DNA of 35,082 nucleotides from JBDIVL01 sp039794405 (GTDB lineage: Bacteria; Planctomycetota; Brocadiia; Brocadiales; Brocadiaceae), in contig JBDIVL010000042.1 in the NCBI GenBank assembly GCA_039794405.1, positions 1-35,082 of the forward strand, given 5' to 3'. Positions 1-7,884 of this stretch are shown here, piece by piece (within the stretch, counting starts at the first letter, position 1; each line of letters starts with the position of its first letter). The position numbers and the translations under genes are program-made. The notes beneath the pieces were generated by a model that was not told the DNA's origin, searched no databases, and saw only the letters and a list, made by a program, of their open reading frames with translations.

Positions 1-610
1 CATCAAAGGTAATGATATTGATAACGGCCAGAAATGCATTTTCACCGTAGAGAGCGGAACCCGGTCCCCGAATGATCTCTATTCTTTTTATGTCTTCTAC
101 GGGAAAATCATCAAATTGAAAAAAAGCATCGCCTCCCAGAGGGTCGTTAACAAAATGCCCATCGAGCATTACCCTTATCTTATTTCCGCCTCTCAGGCCG
201 CGTACAGCAGGAAATACCGGTCCCCGCTTCTCATCCTTTAATATTTCAAAGCCAGGTACAGTCCTCAGGATTTCCACAAAAGTACGGTATCCTAAGTTTT
301 TAATCTCTTCCGCGGTAATTACGGTAATAATACCTGGCGCCTTGCTGACCTGGGTTCCATGCCTGGTAGCGATGGATACCTCTGGTTCCGCTTCTGCCTG
401 TAGCCATTTAATTTCTGCTTGAATTGAGTTTACTGAAAATTCTTCCTCAAGAGCGGTATCAGCGTTAGATATATTCTTTTCACCATCGGAAGAAAAGGAA
501 TTAGTAAGATGTGTAGTTTCCGCGCTATCGGCAAAAATCTTGAACGGAACAAAAGATACAAAGCTTGTGAGGAGAATATTCACGAAAAAGGGGAAATAAA
601 AATTTCTCAT
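1..610 (-). CDS. TonB-dependent outer-membrane receptor, N-terminal part (signal peptide and plug)
   Basis: The reading frame is open from an ATG at 610 down to base 1, giving 203 residues, and is cut by the window edge, so the beta-barrel is missing. Residues 1-27 form a signal peptide (MRNFYFPFFVNILLTSF, then an FADS region). A linker follows, then a typical plug domain from about residue 85: TQVSKAPGIITVITAEEI, LRTVPGFEI, VRGLRGGNKIRVMLDG, and RIEIIRGPGSALYGENAFLAVINII (split here: RIEIIRGPGSALYG then ENAFLAVINII). These are hallmark plug motifs of siderophore, cobalamin or other metal-complex receptors (established family knowledge). An AGAAGG ribosome binding site lies at 619-624. The gene is divergent from the sensory locus at 1667, which hints at a shared ligand, but the substrate cannot be told from this fragment. 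Confidence 0.93.
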   Translation of the reverse strand, partial: MRNFYFPFFVNILLTSFVSFVPFKIFADSAETTHLTNSFSSDGEKNISNADTALEEEFSVNSIQAEIKWLQAEAEPEVSIATRHGTQVSKAPGIITVITAEEIKNLGYRTFVEILRTVPGFEILKDEKRGPVFPAVRGLRGGNKIRVMLDGHFVNDPLGGDAFFQFDDFPVEDIKRIEIIRGPGSALYGENAFLAVINIITFD

Positions 611-1666
611 CAATTAAGCCTTCTAAAGACAATCTATAGGGCTCTAATCGGGACAAATTCAGTGTTATAGCATCCAATAGATGAAACCGAACAGAATATA
701 ATGAAGCCAAATAAAATGAACCAGGATTTGATTACACCATCACGGACAAACCAGTTTGTCCATGCCACCTGCCACCCGATCTAAAATACTGTTCGGTTTC
801 ATCGCTTGAATACTATAGTTCAATATTGTGGATTGAACCATGTGTTTAGCATTGACCTGTACGTTTTTGATTGATACCGGGAATAAGAAACGTGCAAAAC
901 GTTTCAGTTCAATCGTAACCGATTGAACTAACCATAAGATTTTGAGCGTTACTATATCAAAATCTGTTCAAAAGGCAAATATTTAAACCTTTCTCTGCGA
1001 TGTGACTTCACACATGAGTCAAGTTTCAAAAGTAACCGAGAATTTATAAGCAATCATCTATTAGCGGTCAACCGGCAACTTCTACCCGTTTGCGGACAGA
1101 TCATGATCTCTTTTGTCAGTTTGGGTCTTTATCTCGCTAGAAATTGCTCAAGAGAATACCATATTTTTCTTTGCGTTCTCTGCGCCTCTGCGGTGAGTTC
1201 TCCGTTACGTTTCATAACATGAGACAAAATTGTCCCAAAACAAAGTATCCTTGAAACATTTTTGTCTTAAGGATATATTTTTTTAATATAAACAAAATGT
1301 ATCACTAAATTTAAGAGATGGATGTATAATCTTGCAAAATAACTATTTAAAAATTTTTGTTATGTTTTATATACTAATACGCTTCTTTAAAAAATCTTTT
1401 GGTATGCTCTTTGACATAGTAACAAATACTTAATGTCTTACAAAAATCATGCCTTATCATTTCGATCCCTTCACATTCTGTCTTTTCGAGGAACGAAGTG
1501 ACGAGAAATCTTTTGTTCAGAGCAAGCTCCGGGAGAAATCAGCTGATTGCTGATATTGGTTGCGGCTGCGCCGTACCATAATACAATTGATTTTTCAGCG
1601 GAACGCAGAATTACTGTGTTCTAGACTTTATGGAAAAGTGCAAAAAAATATCATGTACAACAAAAT
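611..1666. other. 1 kb intergenic region rich in repeats and palindromes
   Basis: I see no convincing gene here. It holds the inverted-repeat element at 666-817 and two GTTCAAT/ATTGAAC palindromes: GTTCAAT with ATTGAAC at about 819-839, and a perfect AGTTCAATCG-TAAC-CGATTGAACT at 906-929. It also has a stretch resembling the dispersed 'ctctgcgcctctgcggtgag' type sequence (about 1171-1200, with a shorter relative near 3520-3540). A TCGAGGAACGAAGTGACGAG motif lies near 1485-1510. The part next to 1667 should carry the promoter of the sensory locus, but no clear promoter boxes were recognised. Confidence 0.6.
666..817 (-). repeat. MITE-like inverted-repeat element, copy 1 (152 bp)
   Basis: The ends are imperfect inverted repeats of about 28 bp with consensus TATAGYATYCAA then nnGATGAAACCGAACAG. 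The interior contains the near-palindrome ACGGACAAACCAGTTTGTCC. A second copy in the opposite orientation lies at 30317-30461. Both copies begin TATAG and end CTATA, compatible with a TA target duplication as made by IS630/Tc1-mariner-type transposases (inference). No coding capacity is visible. It sits about 55 bp upstream of the TonB-receptor start and may contribute to that gene's promoter region. Confidence 0.8.
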
Positions 1667-2506
1667 ATGACATACTTGCATTTCTGGATTAAAATTATCA
1701 GAAAAAATATCCTGATAGCAATTTCCTTCCTTGCCTTCTTTTGGCTCCTATCCCCCTTTATAACCATTGCAGATCATAAATACACCATTTACTTCTATAA
1801 TCCAGAAACAAACATCAACAACTTTGCCTCATTAAAAAAAGAATTTGATACGTACCTTTCCTCGTTTGGCGAGTACCAATTACAACCTTTTAGTGAACGG
1901 GAAATTTTCGACAAGGTTATATCAGAGAAAAAAGATGGTATTTTCCTTATCTCAAGCTGGCACTATAAGAAGCTAAAAGAAACAATACCTATGGAACCTG
2001 CCCTCGTGGCCATCTTGAAAAATAAATCAACCTATAGAAGGATTTTATCGGTAAAAAAGTCTATCGGCAATTTGAATTTACTAAGGGGTGCTACTGTTGC
2101 TTCATCCAGCAGTGAAGATTATACAAAAAATATTCTCAAAAAAATGCTAGGAAAAGAGGACATTATAAACTCCATAAAAATCCTGACAGTCCCAAAGGAC
2201 ATTGACGCGTTAATGTCTGTAGGGTTTGGAGTCGCAGCCGGAGCACTCACTACAGAAAGCAGTCTTGACAGGCTGTCAACTATCAACCCAAAGCAGTATG
2301 AAATGTTAAGGCAGTTAGCGGCAAGTGAAGAAATATTGCTTCCTATTGCAGCGATCCCCAAACCATCTGACCATAGCCATGACGAACTATTGAGGATTAT
2401 GAGAGAAATGGGAACAAAAACAGAAGGTAAAAGCAAACTAAACATGCTTGGCCTCGATCGATGGAAAGAATTGGATGAATCAGAAAAGAAAAGTTTGGAG
2501 AAATAA
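1667..2506 (+). CDS. Periplasmic phosphate/phosphonate-binding-like (PhnD-type) protein
   Basis: The protein has 279 residues with an N-terminal hydrophobic segment (about residues 12-34, IRKNILIAISFLAFFWLL) acting as signal anchor or signal peptide. The mature part reads like a type-2 periplasmic binding fold of the PhnD/DUF phosphonate-binding class: YTIYFYNPETNINNF, GIFLISSWHY, a lobe switch around LRGATVASSSSEDYTKNILKK (shown only in part: LRGATVASSSSEDY), VPKDIDALMSVGFGVAAGAL, then LPIAAIPKPSD. The family call rests on overall pattern and is moderate. Its stop codon overlaps the next start by one base (TAATG), so it is very likely co-translated with a second binding-protein-like gene and a histidine kinase. 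That points to a role in ligand sensing rather than transport, since no permease or ATPase gene is present. No strong Shine-Dalgarno sequence precedes the ATG. Confidence 0.65.
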   Translation: MTYLHFWIKIIRKNILIAISFLAFFWLLSPFITIADHKYTIYFYNPETNINNFASLKKEFDTYLSSFGEYQLQPFSEREIFDKVISEKKDGIFLISSWHYKKLKETIPMEPALVAILKNKSTYRRILSVKKSIGNLNLLRGATVASSSSEDYTKNILKKMLGKEDIINSIKILTVPKDIDALMSVGFGVAAGALTTESSLDRLSTINPKQYEMLRQLAASEEILLPIAAIPKPSDHSHDELLRIMREMGTKTEGKSKLNMLGLDRWKELDESEKKSLEK

Positions 2507-3492
2507 TGAAAGAACTTTATAAAAGGATAATCAAGAACTCCCCAAAAAGTAATTCTTTCCGTTATGGAATATCTTCCTCTAGCTGGACAGCTTTTATTTT
2601 ATCCTTTTTCCTGTTATTTACTCCGGTACTGCTGCCGTCCGGAACCGACAAAAAAGTCTTGATCCTTAACTCTGACATGTCCATTGCGAATTATTCTCTG
2701 GCACATACAGGATTTCAATCTAAATTGCCTGTTCCAAAAAATGTAGTAGATCTGGGAAACAAATGGACCGATGAAGAAAAAATTGAAGATACAATCCATG
2801 ATATAAACCCCAGTATCATTTATTGTATTGGCACTAAGGCATATCTCCTGGCGCACAAATTTGCAGGAAACAAACACTTAGTATTCTCTTCAATAATAAA
2901 CTGGCGCCGCTTGCCAATGGGCAAAAATACGTATGGTATCTCCAATGAACTTTCCCCCAGCATGCAGTTAACCATGTACCGTTATTTCTTCCCTGAGATC
3001 CACAAAATCGGTATCCTTTACAGTAAAGATTATAATAAAGAATGGATCGATATTACTGTTAAAAGTGCCAAAGATGTAGGCATTACTATCATAAAAAGGG
3101 CCATCTATAAACAAGATGAGGTTGAATCTGTTTTGAAAGAACTCTTACCGAAGGTTGATGTACTCTGGTTAACCCCCGATCCGGTGGTAATATCTAATAT
3201 GGAGTCAGTGGAAAAAATATTTACACAAAGCAATAACGTAAGGAAACCTGTATTTTCTTATAGCGAAGTCTTTGCCGACCTTGGGGCAACCTTGATTATT
3301 TCCGCTGATGTTCCCACCGTAGGGATACAGGCTGCTGGAATAGCACTTGATTTACTCTCCAACGAAAGGAGTACCGAGAGAGTTCAATATCCGGCAGGCT
3401 CTCACATTACCCTTAATCTAAAACAAGTAAAAAAATATAAGATAAAGCTGAATGAGGAGGCGTTGGATTCAGTAAACCAGATTATCGAATAA
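2506..3492 (+). CDS. ABC-type substrate-binding-like protein (ABC_sub_bind/TrpX-like fold)
   Basis: The protein has 328 residues. A hydrophobic segment at about residues 27-46 (SWTAFILSFFLLFTPVLLP) is a signal or anchor. The remainder resembles the ABC_sub_bind family (PF04392): KKVLILNSDMSIANY, INPSIIYCIGTKAYLLAHKF, HLVFSSIINWRRL, a YGISNELSPSMQL motif, KIGILYSKDYNKEW, VDVLWLTPDPVVIS, PVFSYSEVFADLGATLIISADVP (in parts), and a C-terminal GIQAAGIALDLL. Proteins of this family bind amino acids or unknown small ligands in the periplasm, and many occur beside TonB receptors and histidine kinases. The start codon overlaps the upstream stop. The following kinase starts 81 bp later. The ligand is unknown. 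Confidence 0.75.
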   Translation: MKELYKRIIKNSPKSNSFRYGISSSSWTAFILSFFLLFTPVLLPSGTDKKVLILNSDMSIANYSLAHTGFQSKLPVPKNVVDLGNKWTDEEKIEDTIHDINPSIIYCIGTKAYLLAHKFAGNKHLVFSSIINWRRLPMGKNTYGISNELSPSMQLTMYRYFFPEIHKIGILYSKDYNKEWIDITVKSAKDVGITIIKRAIYKQDEVESVLKELLPKVDVLWLTPDPVVISNMESVEKIFTQSNNVRKPVFSYSEVFADLGATLIISADVPTVGIQAAGIALDLLSNERSTERVQYPAGSHITLNLKQVKKYKIKLNEEALDSVNQIIE

Positions 3493-3573
3493 ATGGCAGC
3501 CGTTCATAGTTTTTTTAAATTTTTCTCTGCATCTCTGCGATATGCTGAATTATTACAACAAAAATAAGTTACC

Positions 3574-5217
3574 ATGGAAAAGCAAATTCGAATAAAGAGA
3601 GGTATCCGATGGAAGTTGCTTACCATCATGATAGGCCTCATTGTTAGCTTACTACTGGCATTTACCTTTATCCAAATTTTTACCCAAAAAAACATCCTGG
3701 AAAGAGAACTTGACCGCCGTGTCGATTTGATGAAAAAAAGCCTTATCGATCAGGGAAAAATTCTTGCAGATAACCTTGCCCGTCAGACGGAAAATGGTAT
3801 TGCATCCTTTAACTTTTCCAATGTTACTGAAATACTGAAAAAGACCGATAACGAGTATGAGGAACTTAGTTATATTATATTAATGGATTCATCAAATATT
3901 GTCTACACTCATACCTTACAACAGGAACTTCAACAAGAAAAACTTACCTCTGATGAAGATATTTTTGCAGCAAGTCAAACCAAAGCGGCTATTCACGAAT
4001 ATGAGAAAAATGGTAACCTATTTATAGAAATGATTGTACCGATCAATATTGGTACAAGACAATGGGGAGTACTTCGGTTTGGGTTTTCTTTGTATGTTTT
4101 AAATAAAGAAATCATCAATTCAAGAAGCGAAATACGAAAAAAGATAGAAAGTACCGTTATCAGGTCTATCATTACATCGGTTATATTTATCATAATAGGT
4201 ATTACGATAGTTTTCATTATATCGACCAGATTATCTAAACCACTTATTCATTTAACAGAATCAGCCAGGATACTCGCTCAAGGGAATTTTGCCGCCACAT
4301 CGGGCTTTAAGATTAATTCGAAGGATGAAATTGGTATCCTTGCCGCCTCCTTTGTAGAAATGGCAAAAAATTTAAAAATGTCTTATGAAAAACTCGAGGA
4401 CCATAGCAGAATCCTTGAACAAAAGGTAGAAGAGAGAACACATGAATTACGGGAAGCTAATGAAAAACTTCAGGAATTGGATAAGGTAAAATCCGATTTT
4501 TTATCTATGGTATCACACGAATTGCGCACACCCCTTACATCCGTACTTGGATTTACAAACATTATCAAGAAAAAATTTGAGGATGTAATATTCCCTCATA
4601 TCATCGTAGCGGATGGTAAAACAATAAAGGCAGTAGAGCAGGTAAAGGATAATATCAATATTATCCTTTCGGAAGGAGAAAGACTTACAAACTTAATAAA
4701 CGATGTCCTTGATTTAGCAAAAATAGAATCCGGTAAGGTTGAATGGAAAATGGAATCTCTTCCGGTAACTGGAATTGTTGAGCAGGCAATACATGCAACA
4801 TCTGCCCTTTTCATGCAGAAAGGATTAAAGATAATAAAAAGTGCAGATGAGGAATTACCTGAAATTATTGGTGATAAGGATAGACTCATACAGGTATTGA
4901 TTAATCTGATTTCAAATGCAGTAAAGTTCACGGAAAATGGCTCAATCACCTGTAAAGTACAGAAGATAAATAATAAGATAATGATCAGTGTAATAGATAC
5001 CGGTATCGGCATAGCGAAAACCGATCAGGAGAACATTTTTGAAAAGTTTAAACAGGTAGGTGATACGCTTACCGATAAACCTAAGGGCACGGGGCTTGGA
5101 CTTCCTATTTGTAAACAAATTATAGCATATCATGGAGGAGAGATATGGGTAGAAAGTAAGCTAGGCAAGGGAAGCAACTTCTCATTTACACTTCCTATTC
5201 CTGAATACGATAAATGA
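3574..5217 (+). CDS. Transmembrane sensor histidine kinase (HAMP-HisKA-HATPase)
   Basis: The protein has 547 residues. TM1 is at about 14-36 (LLTIMIGLIVSLLLAFTFI), followed by a periplasmic sensor region at about 37-195, TM2 at about 196-219 and a HAMP linker at about 220-270. A coiled coil runs over about 272-305. The phosphoacceptor His is about residue 315 in VSHELRTPLTSVLGF. The HATPase_c domain shows the N box (LINLISNAVKFTENG), G1 box (DTGIGIAKTDQENIFEKF) and G2 box (GTGLGLPICKQII). An unusual roughly 20-residue stretch (FPHIIVADGKTIKA region) separates the His helix from the second dimerisation helix. The last four bases overlap the start of the adenylate cyclase gene (ATGA), so the two are translationally coupled. 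The kinase probably reads the state of the two binding proteins encoded just upstream (inference). Confidence 0.93.
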   Translation: MEKQIRIKRGIRWKLLTIMIGLIVSLLLAFTFIQIFTQKNILERELDRRVDLMKKSLIDQGKILADNLARQTENGIASFNFSNVTEILKKTDNEYEELSYIILMDSSNIVYTHTLQQELQQEKLTSDEDIFAASQTKAAIHEYEKNGNLFIEMIVPINIGTRQWGVLRFGFSLYVLNKEIINSRSEIRKKIESTVIRSIITSVIFIIIGITIVFIISTRLSKPLIHLTESARILAQGNFAATSGFKINSKDEIGILAASFVEMAKNLKMSYEKLEDHSRILEQKVEERTHELREANEKLQELDKVKSDFLSMVSHELRTPLTSVLGFTNIIKKKFEDVIFPHIIVADGKTIKAVEQVKDNINIILSEGERLTNLINDVLDLAKIESGKVEWKMESLPVTGIVEQAIHATSALFMQKGLKIIKSADEELPEIIGDKDRLIQVLINLISNAVKFTENGSITCKVQKINNKIMISVIDTGIGIAKTDQENIFEKFKQVGDTLTDKPKGTGLGLPICKQIIAYHGGEIWVESKLGKGSNFSFTLPIPEYDK

Positions 5218-6650
5218 CACAGATAAATCTTAAAAAACTTATCTTGAAGAAGGACACCGCTCTTATTATCAACAGCATAATAAGTGAAATAGCCTCTCCT
5301 TTTGTTATTAGAGATATCAATGGAAAATCAATAATGAGTTCCAATGGTGAATATTCTGTATGTGGGGATACAGAAAACATAATTTCAGATAAAAAATATC
5401 CGATTGAGATTGAAGGTGAAGTAATTGGTTGGATAATCGGAGGTAAATGTGCATCCTCTCTGGCAACACTTCTTACTTACTTAGCGAGTAACGAGTTTGA
5501 AAAAAAAATGCTTGTAGAGGATACATTAGACAAATATAGGGAATTATCTCTTCTGTATGATATTGCCGACAGAATATCTGTATGCTTGGAACTAGACGAA
5601 GTTGCGAGATTGGTTATTTGTGAGGCAACAAGGCTGGTACAGGCAACCAATGCATCGGTAATGTTACTGAAAGAAGACAGGCTTGAGATACTCTCTGCTT
5701 ATGGTATGGAATATACCCCAAAAACTCTATTAAAACCAGGTGAAGGAATAGCAGGCAATGTGTTCATTACAGGGAAAGCAGAAATAGTAAACGATGTAAT
5801 GTCAGACTCTCGGTTCATAAGAGGAAACAACAAAATGGATTCTTTAATTTGTACACCTCTTAAAGTAAAAGATAAGGTAATTGGTGTACTTAATATAAGC
5901 AATAACAACCGCATACCTTATAAATCTGATGAACTAAAGCTCATCAGTATCCTAGCATCCCATGCGGCATCTGCCATAGAAAATGCAATTCTGCACGAAA
6001 ATAAACTGAAAGAAGATCGTGTCAAAACCAATTTACAACGGTATATCGCCCCACAAATTGTAAAAACTATTATGGATGCCAGAGAAAGTATTTCTTTAAG
6101 CCCTACAAAAAAGAGGGTTGCAATATTATTCTCTGATATCAGAAACTTTTCTTCAATATGTGAAAGACTTATACCTGAAGAAATAGTTATGTATCTTAAT
6201 GAATATTTTGCTCATATGGTAGAAATTATCTTTACCCACAATGGCACAGTAAATAAATTTGTTGGAGACATGATTGTCGCTTTCTTTGGCGCACCATCCG
6301 ATTGTGATGAAAACGAGAAGTATGCTATTAAAACTGCAATCCATATGCAGAAACGGATAAAAGAAATAAAAAATAACTGGATAAGAGATAACTTTCATAC
6401 CGGAATCGGGGTTAGTGCAGGCGAAGTAGTAGTTGGAAACATTGGCTCCCCACAGCATATGGATTATACCGCAATAGGTGATGAAGTTAACATTGCAGAA
6501 AGATTGCAATCCATTGCAAAAGGAGGGCAAATACTTGTGGACCGAAGTGTCTATGAATCTACCAACGGAGTATTTGAATTCAGGGAATTGGGTAGTACAC
6601 TGGTGAAGGGAAAAAAGAAATGTATAGAAGTTTTTGAAGTATTATACTAA
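5214..6650 (+). CDS. GAF-domain class III adenylate cyclase
   Basis: The protein has 478 residues. Residues 1-95 form an unassigned sensory-looking region (IASPFVIRDINGKSI, EIEGEVIGWIIGG). A GAF domain covers about 108-258 (LELDEVARLVICEATRLV, KPGEGIAGNVFITGKAEIVN, LICTPLKVKDKVIGVLNISN). A class III cyclase domain covers about 298-478. Metal-binding Asp residues are visible in LFSDIRNFS (D308) and FVGDMIVAFFG (D352). The purine-specifying pair is K348 and T419 (DYTAIGDEVNIAERL), the Lys/Thr combination usual in bacterial adenylate cyclases. The transition-state residues N426 and R430 are present, so the enzyme should be active and make cAMP. It has no membrane segment. Translational coupling to the histidine kinase gene suggests one signalling output unit. 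No CRP-type regulator gene is visible in the window. Confidence 0.93.
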   Translation: MTQINLKKLILKKDTALIINSIISEIASPFVIRDINGKSIMSSNGEYSVCGDTENIISDKKYPIEIEGEVIGWIIGGKCASSLATLLTYLASNEFEKKMLVEDTLDKYRELSLLYDIADRISVCLELDEVARLVICEATRLVQATNASVMLLKEDRLEILSAYGMEYTPKTLLKPGEGIAGNVFITGKAEIVNDVMSDSRFIRGNNKMDSLICTPLKVKDKVIGVLNISNNNRIPYKSDELKLISILASHAASAIENAILHENKLKEDRVKTNLQRYIAPQIVKTIMDARESISLSPTKKRVAILFSDIRNFSSICERLIPEEIVMYLNEYFAHMVEIIFTHNGTVNKFVGDMIVAFFGAPSDCDENEKYAIKTAIHMQKRIKEIKNNWIRDNFHTGIGVSAGEVVVGNIGSPQHMDYTAIGDEVNIAERLQSIAKGGQILVDRSVYESTNGVFEFRELGSTLVKGKKKCIEVFEVLY

Positions 6651-6773
6651 ATACATGTATTGTTGACATATGATAAAAATACCTGATGGAAAATCACCCC
6701 TTCTCCCCCTCCTTGTGAAAAGGAGAAAGAGGGACGGCTATAACTTAAACGTTTAGGAATTTCAATGTTTTGT

Positions 6774-6804
6774 TGTAGGGGTAGGTTTTAAACCTGCCCC
6801 TACA
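6774..6804. repeat. 31-bp palindromic intergenic repeat
   Basis: The arms TGTAGGGG-T-AGGTTT and AAACCTGCCCCTACA pair with a single mismatch. It lies in the 295-bp gap between the cyclase and the receiver gene. The same gap also holds a CCTCCTT...AAGGAG inverted repeat (about 6708-6733) and a GGCGAACGCAAGGTTCGTCC hairpin (about 6852-6871). These look like dispersed REP-like sequences rather than a classical terminator, because no T tract follows. Confidence 0.6.
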
Positions 6805-6945
6805 TGCGTTCTGCCCTGCACGATTCAAAATGCTTCTGTTGCTCCCATCTTGGCGAACGCAAGGTTCGTCCCTACATAAGTGTTATAAAAAATTCGCCCA
6901 AAGCCTAATTCGTAATAAGCTTCTGCGAAATTGTGGAGAAAAAAT

Positions 6946-7326
6946 ATGCCAAAAATATTGATTGTAGACGACGAACCACACATACGACTTCTTTTAAAAC
7001 AAACCCTTGAAGATTTTGAGGATAAAGGGATAGAGATACTTACTTCCAATAATGGAAGGGAGGCGTTAGAAATCATTAAAAGAGAAAAACCAAATATTGT
7101 TTATCTTGATGTGATGATGCCAGGAATCAATGGGTATGATGTATGTAACACGATAAAGAATGAGCTAAAACTTGAAGATATTTATATTGTCATGCTTACA
7201 GCAAAAGGACAGGAGTTTGATAAAAAGAAGGGAACGAACGTTGGTGCCAATGTATATATGACAAAACCCTTTAACCCCGACGTCATCATTGAAAAGACAG
7301 CAAGTGTTCTAGGAATAAGCATATGA
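6946..7326 (+). CDS. Single-domain response regulator (CheY-like receiver)
   Basis: The protein has 126 residues from the ATG at 6946: MPKILIVDDEPHIRLLLKQ, acidic pocket D8/D9, phosphoacceptor D55 in YLDVMMPGINGYDV, conserved Thr in MLTAKG (about T85) and Lys in MTKPF (about K107). The frame is open upstream to a TTG at 6931, but GGAG at 6935-6938 lies about 7 bases before the ATG and decides the start. There is no output domain, so it probably acts by protein-protein contact or as a phosphorelay partner. It lies 295 bp downstream of the adenylate cyclase on the same strand and is the likely partner of the HAMP kinase (inference from position). Confidence 0.93.
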   Translation: MPKILIVDDEPHIRLLLKQTLEDFEDKGIEILTSNNGREALEIIKREKPNIVYLDVMMPGINGYDVCNTIKNELKLEDIYIVMLTAKGQEFDKKKGTNVGANVYMTKPFNPDVIIEKTASVLGISI

Positions 7327-7381
7327 GCAAGCGAGAAGAACCCGTGCTGCAGTGTATGTATTTATCAACTATAGCAATGTT

Positions 7382-7462
7382 AAAACAAAATGTCACTTTT
7401 ATAGTCTTCAGAAGCCCTGCATTTCCTGGCAAAATCTGCTATGCTATGTGACATTTTATTTT
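7382..7462. repeat. 81-bp element with 15-bp terminal inverted repeats
   Basis: The left arm AAAACAAAATGTCAC (7382-7396) and the right arm GTGACATTTTATTTT (7448-7462) pair at 14 of 15 positions around a non-palindromic 51-base interior. This could be a very short non-autonomous element or a long-armed RNA hairpin. No second copy was found in the window. Confidence 0.5.
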
Positions 7463-7566
7463 GAGATCTCTATATCTCAAGAGATATGAGAAAAGTAAAA
7501 CAACCACGAATCCTGAACCAGGAACCTCACAGTGAAAATAGTTACAATAATTTAATCAATTTAAGC

Positions 7567-7594
7567 TTGACATTAGTATAAGTAAATATATAAT
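7567..7594 (+). promoter_or_regulatory. Consensus sigma70-type promoter for the small gene at 7689
   Basis: TTGACA at 7567-7572 and TATAAT at 7589-7594 match both consensus boxes exactly, with 16 bases between them. Transcription would start near 7600, leaving a leader of about 88 bases before the ATG at 7689. Confidence 0.75.
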
Positions 7595-7688
7595 TTTATC
7601 GAATTTTTGAATGTGTTCTTGTGGAACCAGGTTTATTCGTCAGTTGTTACATTCACTTGAAAACTTCGCTGTGAGGAGATAAAGAAAA

Positions 7689-7856
7689 ATGATTTCTGAG
7701 GTAAATTATTCACTTGATAGTCAAAGAAGAAAAATAGAACGGTTGGCACTCATTAAAGAGCGATATAGAAAGTTAGTACTTGAACCGAGAAGAGAAATTG
7801 AATGCGAAATAGAAAGGGCTTTAGACGATGAGGATAATGAAATTGATAACTGCTAG
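7689..7856 (+). CDS. Small charged protein of 55 residues, function unknown
   Basis: The product begins MISEVNYSLDSQRRKIERLA and is rich in Glu, Arg and Lys. It looks alpha-helical and soluble (KIERLALIKERYRKLVLEP, then REIECEIERALDDEDNEI). I do not recognise the family. Support for a real gene is a GAGGAG ribosome binding site at about 7672-7678, about 10 bases before the ATG, and an exact-consensus promoter at 7567-7594. The frame is closed by TAG at 7854-7856, 28 bases before the end of the convergent ribD gene. The acidic tail and short size recall small regulatory or adaptor proteins, but no function can be assigned. Confidence 0.6.
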   Translation: MISEVNYSLDSQRRKIERLALIKERYRKLVLEPRREIECEIERALDDEDNEIDNC

Positions 7857-7884
7857 TTCTCTATTCAACCTAATCTTTCCCCCA

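Larger units (their letters stand above)
7327..7688. other. 362-bp intergenic region with inverted-repeat element, palindrome and promoter
   Basis: It contains the 81-bp inverted-repeat element (7382-7462) and a perfect ATATCTC-AA-GAGATAT palindrome at about 7472-7487. It also has the strong promoter at 7567-7594 and an approximately 90-base leader for the small gene at 7689. The leader has GAATGTG and CATTC arms that could pair weakly. No further gene is seen. Confidence 0.6.
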
